DNA of 64,000 nucleotides from Halobacillus locisalis (GTDB taxonomy: Bacteria > Bacillota > Bacilli > Bacillales > Halobacillaceae). Shown here in pieces: positions 36,835 to 49,359 of the stretch (positions within the stretch are counted from its first letter, which is position 1; each line of letters opens with the position of its first letter). A program made the translations under genes and the position numbers. The notes under the pieces are model-generated. The model saw only the letters and a program-made list of their open reading frames with translations. It searched no databases and had not been told where the DNA came from. The stretch spans positions 124,001 to 188,000 of the forward strand of contig NZ_JACEFG010000003.1 in assembly GCF_013694105.1 (NCBI RefSeq), written 5' to 3'.

Positions 36835-37518
36835 ATGAAGCAGTTCAACGAATGGGATCACGTGTTTAAACTCGATCCGAACAAAACGATAACCGACAGC
36901 GCACTCGAGAAAATCTGCCTGTCTGGTACCGATGCGATCATCGTCGGTGGAACCGATGGCGTCACGTTCGAAAACGTCACAGACTTGTACGAACGGATCA
37001 AGCCGTATGAGCTTCCGTGTGTACTCGAAGTCTCTGACATCGAAGCGATTGCGCCCGGATTCGACAAGTATTTGATACCGATGGTGTTGAATAGCCGTGA
37101 CAAACGGTGGATGTTCGATGTCCAGCACGATGCGATCAAAGAATATGGCGATATCATAGACTGGACGAGCATTATGACCGAAGGCTACTGCGTCCTCAAT
37201 CCAGAGGCGAAAGTGTACCAACGGACCGACTGCGACCTCCCGACGACACAAGACGTCATCGCTTATGCGAAAATGGCTGAACATATGCTGAAGCTTCCGG
37301 TTTTTTATATCGAATATAGCGGAACCTATGGAGACCAGGATCTCGTCCGCCAAGTCGCGGATGAACTGAACGAAACAAAGCTCGTCTACGGAGGCGGCAT
37401 TATTAATGCCACGCAAGCCGAAGAGATGAGTGCTCATGCCGATTTGATTGTTGTAGGAAATGTCATTTATGAAAATATAGACGCTGCGCTTTCGACCGTA
37501 CAAGCAGCGAAACGATAA
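36835..37518 (+). CDS. pcrB: Heptaprenylglyceryl phosphate synthase
   Basis: A 227-residue TIM-barrel enzyme making heptaprenylglyceryl phosphate from sn-glycerol-1-phosphate. Signatures are [11 protein letters not shown] at the N-terminus, [28 protein letters not shown], and the phosphate loops [13 protein letters not shown] and [12 protein letters not shown]. The ATG at 36835 with GGAGG 6 nt upstream is chosen over the earlier in-frame ATG. It is the first gene of the pcrB-pcrA-ligA-camS operon. Confidence 0.95.
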   Translation: MKQFNEWDHVFKLDPNKTITDSALEKICLSGTDAIIVGGTDGVTFENVTDLYERIKPYELPCVLEVSDIEAIAPGFDKYLIPMVLNSRDKRWMFDVQHDAIKEYGDIIDWTSIMTEGYCVLNPEAKVYQRTDCDLPTTQDVIAYAKMAEHMLKLPVFYIEYSGTYGDQDLVRQVADELNETKLVYGGGIINATQAEEMSAHADLIVVGNVIYENIDAALSTVQAAKR

Positions 37519-37537
37519 AGAAAGAGGATGGTGTACG

Positions 37538-39766
37538 ATGACACAAGCAATGAATGCCTTGATCCAAGGCTTGAATACAGAACAACGAAACGCCGTGACC
37601 CATACCGAAGGACCATTGCTGATCATGGCAGGGGCGGGAAGTGGAAAGACCCGAGTCTTGACCCACCGAATCGCCTACTTACTTAGTGAAAAAGACGTCG
37701 GCCCACGCAATATTCTGGCGATCACGTTTACGAACAAAGCGGCCCGCGAAATGAAGGACCGTGTCGAATCACTCGTTGGAAAAGACGGCGAGAAAATTTG
37801 GATGTCGACGTTCCACTCGATGTGTGTACGCATTCTAAGACGCGACATCGACCGGATCGGATACGACCGCAACTTCTCGATTTTAGATTCTAGTGACCAA
37901 CTGTCCGTCATCAAGCAAGTATTGAAAGAAATCAACCTCGACCCGAAGAAATGGGACCCGCGTGCGATGCTTGGTGCCATCAGTAACTCGAAAAACGAAC
38001 TGATGACCGCCGAAGACTACGCGAAGCAGGCCGATAACGCCCACGAAGAACAAATCGCGCAAATTTACAAAGGCTATCAGAAAAAGCTGCGTAAAAACCA
38101 ATCTCTCGATTTCGACGACTTGATCATGCAGACGCTGTCCCTTTTCGATCAAGTACCAGAAGTACTCGAATCTTATCAGCGTCGTTTCCAATATATCCAC
38201 GTCGATGAGTACCAGGATACAAACCATGCGCAGTACCAGCTCGTCAAACATTTAGCGAGCCGTTACCAGAACTTATGCGTCGTCGGGGATTCCGACCAGT
38301 CGATCTATGCCTGGCGCGGAGCGGACATTCAGAACATCTTGAACTTTGAAAGTGACTATCCGAACGCTCGCACGATCTTACTTGAACAAAACTACCGCTC
38401 CACTGAGCTGATTCTGAACGCAGCCAACAACGTCATCGATAAAAACAGTGGCCGTAAGCCGAAACGTCTATGGACGGACAACAGCGGCGGTGAGAAAATC
38501 CACTATAAACAAGCAGGCACCGAGCGCGAAGAAGCGTTGTTTGTCACGGACACGATCGAAGACTTGATTAGAAAGGGACGTTACCAGTATAAAGACGTCT
38601 CCATCCTGTACCGTACGAACGCTCAGTCCCGTACGATCGAGGAAACGTTCGTCAAAGCGGGCGTCCCGTATCAAATGATCGGCGGCACGAAGTTCTACGA
38701 CCGTAAAGAAATCAAAGATATGCTCGGCTACTTGCGCCTGATCGCGAACCCGAATGACGACCTGAGTTTCCAGCGTGTCGTCAACGAACCGAAGCGGGGC
38801 GTCGGAAAGACGAGTATGGACAAGATGATGGCGTATGCGGCAGACCACGATATTTCCTTATACGAAGCAGCTGCCGAAGTCGATTTCGTCGGCGTCAGCG
38901 CCAAAGCCGCGAAAGCGATCATGTCATTCCGCCGTATGATTCAGAACTGGACCGAGCAGCAGGAGTTCCTATCTGCAACCGACATGGTCCAGGAAGTCAT
39001 AGACAAAACGGGTTACGAGGAAATGTTGAAAAATGAGAAAAGCATCGAAGCACAAAGTCGTCTTGAAAACATCGAAGAATTCAAGTCCGTTACGAAGAAC
39101 TTCGAAGAGAACGCCGAAGACAAGACGCTGATCGCGTTCTTGACCGATCTTGCCTTGATTGCGGATATTGATTCCATGAATGAAGACCCTACAAGTGACG
39201 ACACCGTAACACTGATGACGCTTCACTCAGCCAAAGGACTCGAATTCCCGGTCGTCTTCTTGATCGGAATGGAAGAGACGGTCTTCCCGCACAGCCGTGC
39301 TTTGCAGGATGATGAGCAGATGGAAGAAGAACGCCGTCTCGCTTATGTCGGCATCACCCGTGCCGAACAAGAGCTGTTCATTTCTCATGCGAAAATGCGC
39401 ACATTATACGGACGTACGAACATGAACCCGATTTCCCGTTTCATAAACGAAATTCCGGATGACCTGATCGAAGGCAAAGAAGAACAGCAGGACCTGCCAT
39501 TCTTCAACCAAAAACGCGATATCTCGAAGCCGCAAGCACAAGCAGCACCGAAACCTCAGAAACGCGTAGCGAAGAAGAAACCATCGAGTGGTGGCGAGAA
39601 GATCGGCTGGAATCCGGGTGACAAAGCCGCGCACAAGAAGTGGGGCGAAGGTACCGTCGTCAAAGTCCAAGGCGAAGGCGACTCAATGGAACTCGACATC
39701 GCATTCCCGGCACCGACCGGCATCAAGCGACTACTTGCCCGCTATGCTCCGATTACGAAAGCCTAA
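37538..39766 (+). CDS. pcrA: ATP-dependent DNA helicase PcrA (UvrD family)
   Basis: A 742-residue SF1A helicase essential in Gram-positive bacteria for rolling-circle replication and clearing of nucleoprotein. Walker A is AGAGSGKTR near residue 31, followed by [15 protein letters not shown] (Ia), [15 protein letters not shown] (II), [15 protein letters not shown] (III), LEQNYRS (IV), [17 protein letters not shown] (V) and [12 protein letters not shown] (VI). The C-terminal Lys-rich linker and Tudor-like domain ([18 protein letters not shown]) bind RNA polymerase in B. subtilis. Spacing to pcrB is 19 nt. Confidence 0.98.
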   Translation: MTQAMNALIQGLNTEQRNAVTHTEGPLLIMAGAGSGKTRVLTHRIAYLLSEKDVGPRNILAITFTNKAAREMKDRVESLVGKDGEKIWMSTFHSMCVRILRRDIDRIGYDRNFSILDSSDQLSVIKQVLKEINLDPKKWDPRAMLGAISNSKNELMTAEDYAKQADNAHEEQIAQIYKGYQKKLRKNQSLDFDDLIMQTLSLFDQVPEVLESYQRRFQYIHVDEYQDTNHAQYQLVKHLASRYQNLCVVGDSDQSIYAWRGADIQNILNFESDYPNARTILLEQNYRSTELILNAANNVIDKNSGRKPKRLWTDNSGGEKIHYKQAGTEREEALFVTDTIEDLIRKGRYQYKDVSILYRTNAQSRTIEETFVKAGVPYQMIGGTKFYDRKEIKDMLGYLRLIANPNDDLSFQRVVNEPKRGVGKTSMDKMMAYAADHDISLYEAAAEVDFVGVSAKAAKAIMSFRRMIQNWTEQQEFLSATDMVQEVIDKTGYEEMLKNEKSIEAQSRLENIEEFKSVTKNFEENAEDKTLIAFLTDLALIADIDSMNEDPTSDDTVTLMTLHSAKGLEFPVVFLIGMEETVFPHSRALQDDEQMEEERRLAYVGITRAEQELFISHAKMRTLYGRTNMNPISRFINEIPDDLIEGKEEQQDLPFFNQKRDISKPQAQAAPKPQKRVAKKKPSSGGEKIGWNPGDKAAHKKWGEGTVVKVQGEGDSMELDIAFPAPTGIKRLLARYAPITKA

Positions 39767-41773
<2,007 letters not shown>

Positions 41774-41790
41774 AAATGAGGAGTGAAACC

Positions 41791-42933
41791 ATGAGGAAGT
41801 TACACGCATTGTTGTTGTGTTCTTTGTTGTTTGTCACCGCGTGTACGCCCGTTTTCGATAATCGCGATGAAGTGATTCAAGAAACGACCGATGAAGATAC
41901 CGACCAGAGCGCCATCGTCCCGAACTACCGGATGTCGGATGAGAATTACCGCATGATCTTGACCGAAGACAGCTCGAAGGTCTCCACCGCGAGAACCGTG
42001 ACGACGAACCAGATGGGGAACCGCCTCGATATCAGTGAGTTCGAAAGCGGACTGCGTCGCCATTCCAAAGAGTACTATGACCCGGAGAATTACTATTTCC
42101 AACCCGGTCAGTTCCTGAGTGGTGAAGAGCTGATTTCCTGGCTGTCCAGAGGTTCAGATTCTGAAGAGGGATTGAACCCGGAACTTGATGAAGATAGTGC
42201 CTCGGTCGCCCAGTTCAAAGAGAATCCGAAATACATCTCCAACATCGTCGAGCAGGATTTCCTCGTGAAATCAGAGGAAAACGTCGTCGAAGTGAAAGGC
42301 GTGACCATCGGAATCTCGCTCCGGACTGTCTACAACTTTACGACTGAAGGAAAAGACTATCAGGTCGATCACTCGACGGAAGAATTGATGAAAAAAGGGA
42401 AAGAGTACGCGAGCACGATATTGCAGCGACTCCGCGAAAACGAGAAGCTGGCGGATGTCCCTGTCGTGTTCGCTTTATATGAAGAAGCAGAAGCGAGCTC
42501 CAAAGTGCCCGGCAAGTTTTTGAGTAAGACGTACGTCGAAGGCGCAGACATGTCGATCAATAATTGGAAAGACTTGAACGAGACACACGTTCTATTCCCA
42601 TCATCCGAAGCGCGCGAAAATTACTTTGATGACTCGCAGATCTTCTCCGATTTCCGGACGGAGGTGTCCAACTACTTCCCGAACTTCGTCGGCATGATCG
42701 CCAACGGATTCTACATCAACGATGAATTACAGGAAGTGTCGATCAATATTCCGATCCAGTTCAGGTCACAGTCGGAAGTCGTCGGCTTTACGCAGTACGT
42801 GTACAGCCTCGTAGTCGAAATGTTCCCTGAGCATTACGATGTCGAAGTGAACATATACAGCATGGATCGTCAAGAAAGCTTGATCGTCCGTGAAGCTGGG
42901 GCAGAAGAGCCGTTCGTCCATATTTATAAGTAA
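41791..42933 (+). CDS. camS: CamS family sex-pheromone-type lipoprotein
   Basis: The 380-residue lipoprotein has signal HALLLCSLLFVTAC with the lipobox Cys, then the CamS domain (PNYRMSDENYRMIL, YYDPENYYFQPGQFLSGEELISWL, MFPEHYDVEVNIYSMDR). In staphylococci and enterococci the processed signal peptide of homologues acts as a sex pheromone; the mature protein's role is unknown. The ATG at 41791 follows GAGGAG with 7-nt spacing; an upstream in-frame ATG is less well placed. It is the last gene of the operon. Confidence 0.92.
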   Translation: MRKLHALLLCSLLFVTACTPVFDNRDEVIQETTDEDTDQSAIVPNYRMSDENYRMILTEDSSKVSTARTVTTNQMGNRLDISEFESGLRRHSKEYYDPENYYFQPGQFLSGEELISWLSRGSDSEEGLNPELDEDSASVAQFKENPKYISNIVEQDFLVKSEENVVEVKGVTIGISLRTVYNFTTEGKDYQVDHSTEELMKKGKEYASTILQRLRENEKLADVPVVFALYEEAEASSKVPGKFLSKTYVEGADMSINNWKDLNETHVLFPSSEARENYFDDSQIFSDFRTEVSNYFPNFVGMIANGFYINDELQEVSINIPIQFRSQSEVVGFTQYVYSLVVEMFPEHYDVEVNIYSMDRQESLIVREAGAEEPFVHIYK

Positions 42934-42941
42934 GTGTCTGA

Positions 42942-42974
42942 AGCATGGGAAGCGAATCGTTTCCCGTGCTTTTT
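42942..42974 (+). terminator. Terminator of the pcrB-pcrA-ligA-camS operon
   Basis: AGCATGGGAA and TTCCCGTGCT pair over 10 bp (one G-T), loop 9 nt, then a T-run. Confidence 0.87.
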
Positions 42975-43011
42975 CTTTGTGGGTAAAATGAATGGAGTCT
43001 CTGAGGTCATC

Positions 43012-43215
43012 ACCACACTTTTACGGAATGTCGCCAGTCAAAACGGTTATAATCGCGACTGTCACCGCACTTTTACAACTCTACAACAGTCAAAACCGCT
43101 TTAATCAATCGTCTCACCGCAATTTTTGAACTTGTCCTCGGCAGAAACTGTTCAGATAGGGTTCTTCTCCCCACTTTTAATCATCCTCTGACTTGAAAAC
43201 AGCTCTGATAAATTT
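43012..43215. repeat. Degenerate ~51-bp repeat array
   Basis: CAC(N)CTTTTA-like blocks recur near 43016, 43067, 43116 and 43170, alternating with AGTCAAAACGG-like blocks near 43036, 43089, 43140 and 43193. Units are diverged and the boundaries are approximate. It lies between the camS terminator and the P5C dehydrogenase promoter; the remaining stretch 43216-43355 holds nothing I recognise. Confidence 0.5.
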
Positions 43216-43355
43216 CTGCTATCCTTCAACGATTCTCCAAACCTCGACAAGATTCGGAAATATGCAACAATACGTAGGAAAAAGAAGCAAATCAACTATA
43301 AATCCTATTCAACCTCCTACATGACTACACATTCCTCCATATAGATGTATTTCAG

Positions 43356-43404
43356 TTGAACAAGCACGATAGGTACGATAAACTAATCAATGGAAACGCT
43401 TAAA
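43356..43404 (+). promoter_or_regulatory. Promoter of the P5C dehydrogenase gene with candidate cre site
   Basis: TTGAAC (43356-43361), 17 bp, TAAACT (43379-43384). Right after it, TGGAAACGCTTAAA (43391-43404) matches the CcpA cre consensus TGNAANCGNWNNCA except for one base. This position would allow catabolite repression at the transcription start. Confidence 0.5.
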
Positions 43405-43443
43405 TTGTTAATTTTCAAATAATTACTCGGGAGGCGGTTGGAC

Positions 43444-44994
43444 ATGGTAGTCCCTTATAAGCACGAACCTTTTACGGATTTCAGTTTGGAAGAAAACAAA
43501 AAAGCGATGGAGGCTGCGATCAAACAGGTCGAAGCCGATTTAGGAAAAGACTATCCGCTGATCATCGGTGGTGAGCGGATTGCGACGGATGAAAAGATTG
43601 AAGTCGTCAATCCGGCGAATCGAAAAGAAGTGATCGGACGCGTATCGAAAGCGAACCAGGATTTGGCTGAGAAGGCACACAAAATCGCAGACGAGACATT
43701 CGGCTGGTGGAGGAAGACGAAAGCGTCATTCCGTGCGGATATTTTGTTCCGTGCAGCCGCGATTGTTCGTCGCCGTAAGCATGAATTTTCGGCCCACTTG
43801 ATCAAAGAAGGCGGAAAGCCATGGAAAGAAGCGGATGCTGATACAGCAGAAGCGATCGATTTCATGGAATTTTACGCGCGTCAAATGCTCAGAATCGATG
43901 AAGGCGTGGAAATCAATTCCCGTCCGATCGAAAATAATCGTTATCATTATATCCCGCTCGGTGTCGGTGTCGTCATTTCGCCGTGGAACTTCTTGTTTGC
44001 CATCATGTGTGGTACGACGGTTGCTTCGATGGTATCCGGGAACACGGTGTTGTTGAAGCCTGCAAGCTCTACTCCGATCATCGCCTATAAGATGATGGAA
44101 GTGCTAGAGGAAGCTGGAATGCCGGATGGCGTCATTAACTACATCCCTGGGAGCGGTAAAGAAGTCGGGGACTACCTTGTCGACCACCCACGCACGCGTT
44201 TTGTCAGCTTCACGGGATCCCGCGAAGTCGGCACACGTATTTTCGAACGCGCAGCGAAAGTACAGGAAGGTCAGAAGTGGCTGAAGCGTACGATCATTGA
44301 GATGGGCGGAAAAGATACAATCGTCGTCGATAAAGACTCAGACCTTGAGCTCGCCGCAGATGCTATAACATACTCCGCATTCGGCTTTTCCGGTCAGAAA
44401 TGTTCGGCATGCTCGCGTGTCGTCGCTCATGAAGACGTGTATGATGAGCTGCTCGATCGTGTCGTCCAGAAGACTAAGGAAGAAGTCAACCACGGCGATC
44501 CGACCGATAATAGCCATTACATGGGACCGGTCATCGATCAGGGCGCCTATGATAAAATCCTCGATTACATCAACATCGGGAAAGAGGAAGGCAAGCTGAT
44601 GGCTGGTGGCAATGGAGACGATAGCAAGGGTTGGTTCATCGAGCCGACAGTCTTCGCCGACTTGAAGCCGGACAGCCGCATCATGCAGGAAGAGATCTTC
44701 GGACCGGTCGTCGGTTTCACAAAAGCGAAGTCCTTCGAGCAAGCGATCGAAATCGCCAATAACACCGAATACGGATTGACGGGGGCTGTCATCACCAACA
44801 ATCGTTCCCACATTGAAAAAGCACGGGAAGATTTCCACGTCGGAAACTTGTATTTCAACCGTGGTTGTACGGCTGCGATCGTCGGGTATCACCCGTTCGG
44901 CGGCTTTAATATGTCGGGGACAGATTCGAAAGCCGGAGGACCTGATTACTTGATTCATCACATGCAAGGAAAAACGACGTCTGAAATGTTGTAA
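43444..44994 (+). CDS. rocA: L-glutamate gamma-semialdehyde (P5C) dehydrogenase
   Basis: A 516-residue aldehyde dehydrogenase that oxidises P5C/glutamate semialdehyde to glutamate, the second step of proline degradation and last step of arginine degradation. The N-terminus [15 protein letters not shown] is like B. subtilis RocA and PutC. The catalytic Glu is in IIEMGGKD and the Cys in [20 protein letters not shown] and [14 protein letters not shown] bind NAD. The ATG at 43444 has GGAGG 9 nt upstream. Proline dehydrogenase is not nearby. rocA and putC cannot be told apart from sequence alone. Confidence 0.93.
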   Translation: MVVPYKHEPFTDFSLEENKKAMEAAIKQVEADLGKDYPLIIGGERIATDEKIEVVNPANRKEVIGRVSKANQDLAEKAHKIADETFGWWRKTKASFRADILFRAAAIVRRRKHEFSAHLIKEGGKPWKEADADTAEAIDFMEFYARQMLRIDEGVEINSRPIENNRYHYIPLGVGVVISPWNFLFAIMCGTTVASMVSGNTVLLKPASSTPIIAYKMMEVLEEAGMPDGVINYIPGSGKEVGDYLVDHPRTRFVSFTGSREVGTRIFERAAKVQEGQKWLKRTIIEMGGKDTIVVDKDSDLELAADAITYSAFGFSGQKCSACSRVVAHEDVYDELLDRVVQKTKEEVNHGDPTDNSHYMGPVIDQGAYDKILDYINIGKEEGKLMAGGNGDDSKGWFIEPTVFADLKPDSRIMQEEIFGPVVGFTKAKSFEQAIEIANNTEYGLTGAVITNNRSHIEKAREDFHVGNLYFNRGCTAAIVGYHPFGGFNMSGTDSKAGGPDYLIHHMQGKTTSEML

Positions 44995-45021
44995 AAACGG
45001 GTATATAAAATGGTCGGGAAG

Positions 45022-45057
45022 AGCATCTCCTTTTTTATCGGGAAAGGGGATGTTTTT
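45022..45057 (+). terminator. Terminator of the P5C dehydrogenase gene
   Basis: CATCTCC pairs with GGGGATG (one mismatch) across a 15-nt loop, then TTTTT. Confidence 0.65.
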
Positions 45058-45234
45058 CTCCTGAAAAAGAGATACTACATAGGTACGATTCAGAGTGGAA
45101 AAACCAAAAATCTACCAGTTGGGAGAATCTTTTCAAAAAAATTTCATGAATGTTTATAGTATATTTGTTCTATATGTGAATTTTTATAAGGTTTTAGCGA
45201 ATAAAAATACAAATTTCGTAATCTTTCTAAATTT

Positions 45235-45263
45235 TTGCAATGTTCTTACAAATATATTATGAT
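45235..45263 (+). promoter_or_regulatory. SigA promoter of the small peptide-putP operon
   Basis: TTGCAA, a 17-bp spacer and TATGAT lie about 100 nt before the small ORF. The AT-rich stretch 45060-45230 before it shows no other feature. Confidence 0.75.
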
Positions 45264-45366
45264 ATAGTTGTACCTGTGTTTGGCTTTTTCGACTTTCTCC
45301 ACAGGAAAAGTAGTAGTCGGAACAAATGCATACAACTGCATACAACGAAATAGAGGAGGTGGACAA

Positions 45367-45492
45367 GTGTTTGACTTAGCAACTGTAACATCAGCAACTA
45401 TTTCGGGAGCTACGTGGTTTTGGCTGTTTGTCCCGATGCCAATTTTAATTATTCTATCTATTATCACACTATTCACTGAGAGGAGCGAATAA
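45367..45492 (+). CDS. 41-residue membrane peptide upstream of putP
   Basis: A GTG-start ORF with AGAGGAGGT 6 nt upstream. The product has one strong transmembrane helix (TWFWLFVPMPILIILSIIT) between a short polar N-terminus and LFTERSE. It ends 6 nt before putP, whose own ribosome binding site (AGGAG, 13 nt from the ATG) lies inside this ORF, so translation may be coupled. Small accessory membrane peptides are encoded next to several sodium/solute symporters; whether this one assists PutP is an inference. Confidence 0.75.
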   Translation: MFDLATVTSATISGATWFWLFVPMPILIILSIITLFTERSE

Positions 45493-45498
45493 CAAGAC

Positions 45499-47010
45499 AT
45501 GAGTACTGCAACGTTAATTACGTTTATAGTCTATTTACTAGGTATGCTCGGAATCGGTTTTGCCGCATACCGTTTAACAAGCAATTTATCTGATTATGTA
45601 TTAGGTGGCCGTCGACTAGGCCCAGGAGTAGCCGCACTTTCTGCCGGAGCATCCGACATGAGTGGTTGGTTACTACTAGGATTACCAGGTGCGATTTACG
45701 CTAGTGGTTTATCAGCAGCTTGGATCGGAGTAGGTCTAGCTATTGGTGCCTACCTGAACTGGCAATTTGTAGCACGTCGTCTTCGTGTATTCACTGAAGT
45801 GGCGAATGATTCGATTACAGTGCCCGACTATCTTGAGAACCGCTTCCGTGACCACTCCCACGTATTACGTGTTATTTCTGCATTTGTAATTCTATTATTC
45901 TTCACATTCTACACATCTTCCGGTATGGTTGCCGGCGCGAAGCTATTTGAAGCTTCCTTTGAACTTAGTTACACACAAGCACTATGGATTGGTGCGATTG
46001 TAACGATATCTTATACTTTCCTTGGCGGATTCCTGGCCGTATCATGGACCGACTTCGTACAAGGTATTCTGATGTTCTTCGCATTGATTGCTGTACCGAT
46101 CGTAGCGGTTTCAGAGCTAGGCGGTTGGAGCAGTGCTGTTGATGCTGTAGGACAGATCGACCCGACTTACTTAAACATGGTACAAGGTGTTGGAGCCCTA
46201 GCGATCATTTCATCCATGGCTTGGGGACTTGGTTACTTCGGTCAACCACACATCCTTGTTCGTTTCATGGCCCTACGTTCTCCGAAAGACGTTCCGAAAG
46301 CGCGTTTCATCGGAATCGGCTGGATGGTTCTAGGTCTTTATGGTGCCATCTTCACTGGTCTATTCGGACTGGCTTACATCAACTCAGCGGATTCACTGGA
46401 CCTTTCCACATTCAACGCTGAAGTGATTACAGAAGGCGGCATCCAAATGCTTGCCGACTCTGAGAAGATCTTCATTACCTTCTCACAAATTCTGTTCCAC
46501 CCAGTTATTGCAGGTATCTTGCTAGCCGCAATCCTATCTGCGATTATGAGTACGATTGACTCTCAATTGCTTGTATCTTCTTCTGCACTAGCGGAGGACT
46601 TCTACAAAGCGATTTTCCGTAAGAATGCTTCTGAGCGTGAACTTGTATGGGTTGGTCGTTTCGCCGTAGCTGCGATTGCCTTAATCGCCGTACTGATGGC
46701 AGGTAACCCAGACAGTACTGTACTTGGACTTGTATCTTACGCTTGGGCAGGATTCGGTGCCGCATTCGGTCCGATCATCATCTTGTCCCTATTCTGGAAA
46801 GGCATCACCCGTAACGGTGCGCTTGCCGGTATCATCGTCGGTGCCGTAACCGTTGTTGTATGGGCTGACTTCCTATCCGGCGGTATCTTCGATCTTTACG
46901 AAATCGTTCCTGGTTTCCTATTGAACACAATCGTCGCGGTTGTTGTTTCGAAGATGGGTACACCACCGAAAGAGATCGTCGAAGAGTTCGAAAAAGCGAA
47001 ATCTATGTAA
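45499..47010 (+). CDS. putP: Sodium/proline symporter
   Basis: A 503-residue SSS-family transporter with about 13 helices. Signatures are GGRRLGPGVAALSAGASDMSGWLLLGLPGA in the first helices (sodium and proline site), FYTSSGMVAGAKLFE, WGLGYFGQPHILVRFMA, and ILSAIMSTIDSQLLVSSSALAED. It takes up proline for catabolism or as an osmoprotectant (PutP/OpuE group); the nearby P5C dehydrogenase favours catabolism, but a halophile could use it for both. Confidence 0.94.
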   Translation: MSTATLITFIVYLLGMLGIGFAAYRLTSNLSDYVLGGRRLGPGVAALSAGASDMSGWLLLGLPGAIYASGLSAAWIGVGLAIGAYLNWQFVARRLRVFTEVANDSITVPDYLENRFRDHSHVLRVISAFVILLFFTFYTSSGMVAGAKLFEASFELSYTQALWIGAIVTISYTFLGGFLAVSWTDFVQGILMFFALIAVPIVAVSELGGWSSAVDAVGQIDPTYLNMVQGVGALAIISSMAWGLGYFGQPHILVRFMALRSPKDVPKARFIGIGWMVLGLYGAIFTGLFGLAYINSADSLDLSTFNAEVITEGGIQMLADSEKIFITFSQILFHPVIAGILLAAILSAIMSTIDSQLLVSSSALAEDFYKAIFRKNASERELVWVGRFAVAAIALIAVLMAGNPDSTVLGLVSYAWAGFGAAFGPIIILSLFWKGITRNGALAGIIVGAVTVVVWADFLSGGIFDLYEIVPGFLLNTIVAVVVSKMGTPPKEIVEEFEKAKSM

Positions 47011-47022
47011 TCCATCAACCAA

Positions 47023-47058
47023 AAGGAATCTCCGGTCCCCCGGAGGTTCCTTTTTTTA
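47023..47058 (+). terminator. Terminator of putP
   Basis: AAGGAATCTCCGG and CCGGAGGTTCCTT pair over 13 positions with one mismatch, a 4-nt loop and a run of Ts. Confidence 0.9.
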
Positions 47059-47098
47059 TTCCTTTGAGCGAATCCGTCTACCCAGTCAGTCTAAAGTT

Positions 47099-47210
47099 GA
47101 TCGTGGAAATAAGTCGCTTTCCGTGGGCGTGCGGTGAGCCACCTCAGGCTACGCCTTCGGGGGTCTCACCTGTCACTCTCATCCCACAGGAGTCTCCCCA
47201 TTTCCCCGAT
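47099..47210 (+). repeat. Structured intergenic repeat element, copy E (forward)
   Basis: Arms GATCGTGGAAAT and ATTTCCCCGATC pair with one mismatch. The core shows CGCTTTCCGTGGG ... GAGCCACCTC ... GGGTCTC ... CCCACAGGAGTCTC. Confidence 0.83.
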
Positions 47211-47298
47211 CACCTTACTCAATTGAGAGTGACGGATAAGCGTTGGCGTTACTTTCAAATAGGTAGAGATTCACAGTCCGTTAATCTGATCTACCGAA

Positions 47299-47421
47299 GG
47301 GAGGGAAGGGAAAATAGGAAGACTCCTGCGGGAAAAAGGAACAGGGTGAGACCCCGCAAAGCGATAGCTTGAGGAGGCTCAGCGTTCCCCGCGGAAAGCG
47401 AACTATTTTCCCTTCCCTCCC
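47299..47421 (-). repeat. Structured intergenic repeat element, copy F (reverse)
   Basis: Arms GGGAGGGAAGGGAAAATA and TATTTTCCCTTCCCTCCC pair perfectly over 18 bp. It lies 88 bp from copy E in opposite orientation; the inner stem is CCGCGGG with CCCGCAGG. Confidence 0.87.
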
Positions 47422-47519
47422 AATCCTTTTGTGGTGACGGACTACGCGCATCTTCACGACGAAAGACAGCTGTACGGTTGATGTGTTAAGATAGTAGAGG
47501 TGAAAAAACTCGAACGACG

Positions 47520-47549
47520 TTGAAAATGGATACAGATTTTTGGTATGAT
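47520..47549 (+). promoter_or_regulatory. Probable SigA promoter of gatCAB
   Basis: TTGAAA, an 18-bp spacer and TATGAT end 35 bp before the gatC start. Confidence 0.6.
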
Positions 47550-47584
47550 CATATATTATGTGAGATCGAAATGGAGGCCTGATT

Positions 47585-47875
47585 ATGTCCAGGATCAGTA
47601 AAGAAGAAGTGAAGCACGTCGCCAACTTGGCGCGTCTTGCTATCTCAGAAGAAGAAGCCGAAACATTCACGAAGCAGCTTGATGATATCATCACGTATGC
47701 CGAGCAGTTGAATGAATTAGATACAGAAGGCGTAGAGCCGACGACACACGTACTCGACTTGAAGAACGTCATGAGAAAAGACGAGCCGAAGAAGTGGATC
47801 GAACAGGAAGATGCCCTGAATAACGCACCCGATCATCAGGATGGCCAATTCAAAGTGCCATCGGTATTGGAATAG
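47585..47875 (+). CDS. gatC: Asp/Glu-tRNA amidotransferase subunit C
   Basis: A 96-residue GatC wrapping around GatA and stabilising the GatCAB complex that converts Glu-tRNA(Gln), and in some species Asp-tRNA(Asn), to the amidated form. Typical features are [20 protein letters not shown] and the C-terminal [21 protein letters not shown] precedes the ATG. It is the first gene of a three-gene operon. Confidence 0.97.
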   Translation: MSRISKEEVKHVANLARLAISEEEAETFTKQLDDIITYAEQLNELDTEGVEPTTHVLDLKNVMRKDEPKKWIEQEDALNNAPDHQDGQFKVPSVLE

Positions 47876-47886
47876 GAGGTTAGATG

Positions 47887-49359
47887 ATGTCTTTATTTGA
47901 GCATTCGTTACGTGAGCTTCAAGAGAAGCTACATAACAAAGAGATTTCCGTATCAGACTTGGTAGAAGAATCCTACAAGCGTATCAACGAAGTGGACGGG
48001 GAAGTACAGGCGTTCATCACGTTGAACGAAGAAGCGGCGAAAGCGAAAGCCAAAGAGTTGGACGAGCAGCGCGGCAACGACGATGCTAAGCTATTCGGTC
48101 TGCCAATTGGTGTGAAAGATAATATCGTAACAAAAGGACTTCGCACGACAGCTGGAAGCCAGTTCTTGAGAAACTTCGAGGATCCGCTTTATGACGCAAC
48201 CGTCGTTCAAAAGCTGAACGAGGCGAAATCCGTCACGATCGGTAAATTGAACATGGACGAATTTGCGATGGGTTCATCGAACGAGAACTCAAGCTACGCG
48301 GCTGCACGTAACCCGTGGAACACAGACTACGTTCCTGGTGGCTCTAGTGGTGGTTCAGCGGCTGCGGTTGCAGCAGGTGAAGTGCCTTACTCTCTAGGTT
48401 CTGATACAGGTGGTTCGATCCGTCAACCAGCGGCATACTGTGGAGTTGTCGGCCTTAAGCCGACATACGGCCGTGTTTCCCGTTTCGGATTGATCGCTTT
48501 TGCGTCTTCTCTAGACCAAATCGGTCCGATCACGAATACGGTTGAGGACAATGCGTTCTTACTTGAAACGATCGCGGGTTATGACAAGATGGACTCTACA
48601 TCTGCTAACGTAGATGTGCCGAGCTATACAGAAGCGCTGACGAATGACGTCAAAGGCTTGAAGATCGGTGTACCGAAAGAATACTTGAGCGAAGGGGTCA
48701 ACCCGGAAGTGCGCGAAGCGGTTCAGAACGCGCTTAAGAAGTATGAAGAGCTTGGAGCGACATGGGAAGAAGTATCCCTTCCACACTCTAAATACGCCCT
48801 ATCCACGTATTACCTATTGTCTTCATCTGAAGCGTCTGCGAACCTGGCACGTTTTGACGGTGTCCGTTATGGTAAGCGTGCTGATGACGTAGAATCCATG
48901 CTTGAAATGTTCATGCGTTCCCGTGCGGAAGGCTTCGGTGACGAAGTGAAGCGCCGCATCATGCTTGGAACATTCGCGCTGAGCTCTGGTTACTACGATG
49001 CGTACTACAAGAAAGCTCAACAAGTGCGTACGCTGATCAAGAACGATTTTGAAAAGGTGTTCGAAGACTATGACGTGATTGTTGGACCGACGACACCGAC
49101 GCCTGCCTTCAAAGTAGGGGACAAAGTCGACGATCCTATGACGATGTATGCCAACGACATTCTGACGATTCCAGTCAACTTGGCCGGCGTACCAGGAATC
49201 TCCATTCCATGCGGATTCTCTGAAGACGGACTGCCAATCGGACTACAGATCATCGGGAACCATTTTGACGAATCAACCGTTTATCGTGCGGCTCACGCCT
49301 ACGAGCAAGCGACAGAATTCCATAAACAACGCCCGTCCCTTGGAGGTGCGAACGCATAA
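47887..49359 (+). CDS. gatA: Asp/Glu-tRNA amidotransferase subunit A
   Basis: The 490-residue amidase-signature glutaminase. The catalytic Lys is in [11 protein letters not shown], and the Ser-cis-Ser-Lys pattern in [17 protein letters not shown] and [16 protein letters not shown] is intact. The second of two tandem ATGs is chosen because it gives the family's MSLF start and a better distance to AGGAGGT. The stop shares one base with the gatB ATG. Confidence 0.98.
   Translation: MSLFEHSLRELQEKLHNKEISVSDLVEESYKRINEVDGEVQAFITLNEEAAKAKAKELDEQRGNDDAKLFGLPIGVKDNIVTKGLRTTAGSQFLRNFEDPLYDATVVQKLNEAKSVTIGKLNMDEFAMGSSNENSSYAAARNPWNTDYVPGGSSGGSAAAVAAGEVPYSLGSDTGGSIRQPAAYCGVVGLKPTYGRVSRFGLIAFASSLDQIGPITNTVEDNAFLLETIAGYDKMDSTSANVDVPSYTEALTNDVKGLKIGVPKEYLSEGVNPEVREAVQNALKKYEELGATWEEVSLPHSKYALSTYYLLSSSEASANLARFDGVRYGKRADDVESMLEMFMRSRAEGFGDEVKRRIMLGTFALSSGYYDAYYKKAQQVRTLIKNDFEKVFEDYDVIVGPTTPTPAFKVGDKVDDPMTMYANDILTIPVNLAGVPGISIPCGFSEDGLPIGLQIIGNHFDESTVYRAAHAYEQATEFHKQRPSLGGANA

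Noticed and set aside
36772-37626. 284-codon antisense ORF over pcrB
   Set aside because: The complementary strand encodes a full-length PcrB with all signatures; the antisense product resembles no protein and has no start signals.
47440-47584. T-box leader before gatCAB
   Set aside because: No T-box sequence (TGGNACCGCG-like) or antiterminator pairing is visible; only a plain promoter is seen.
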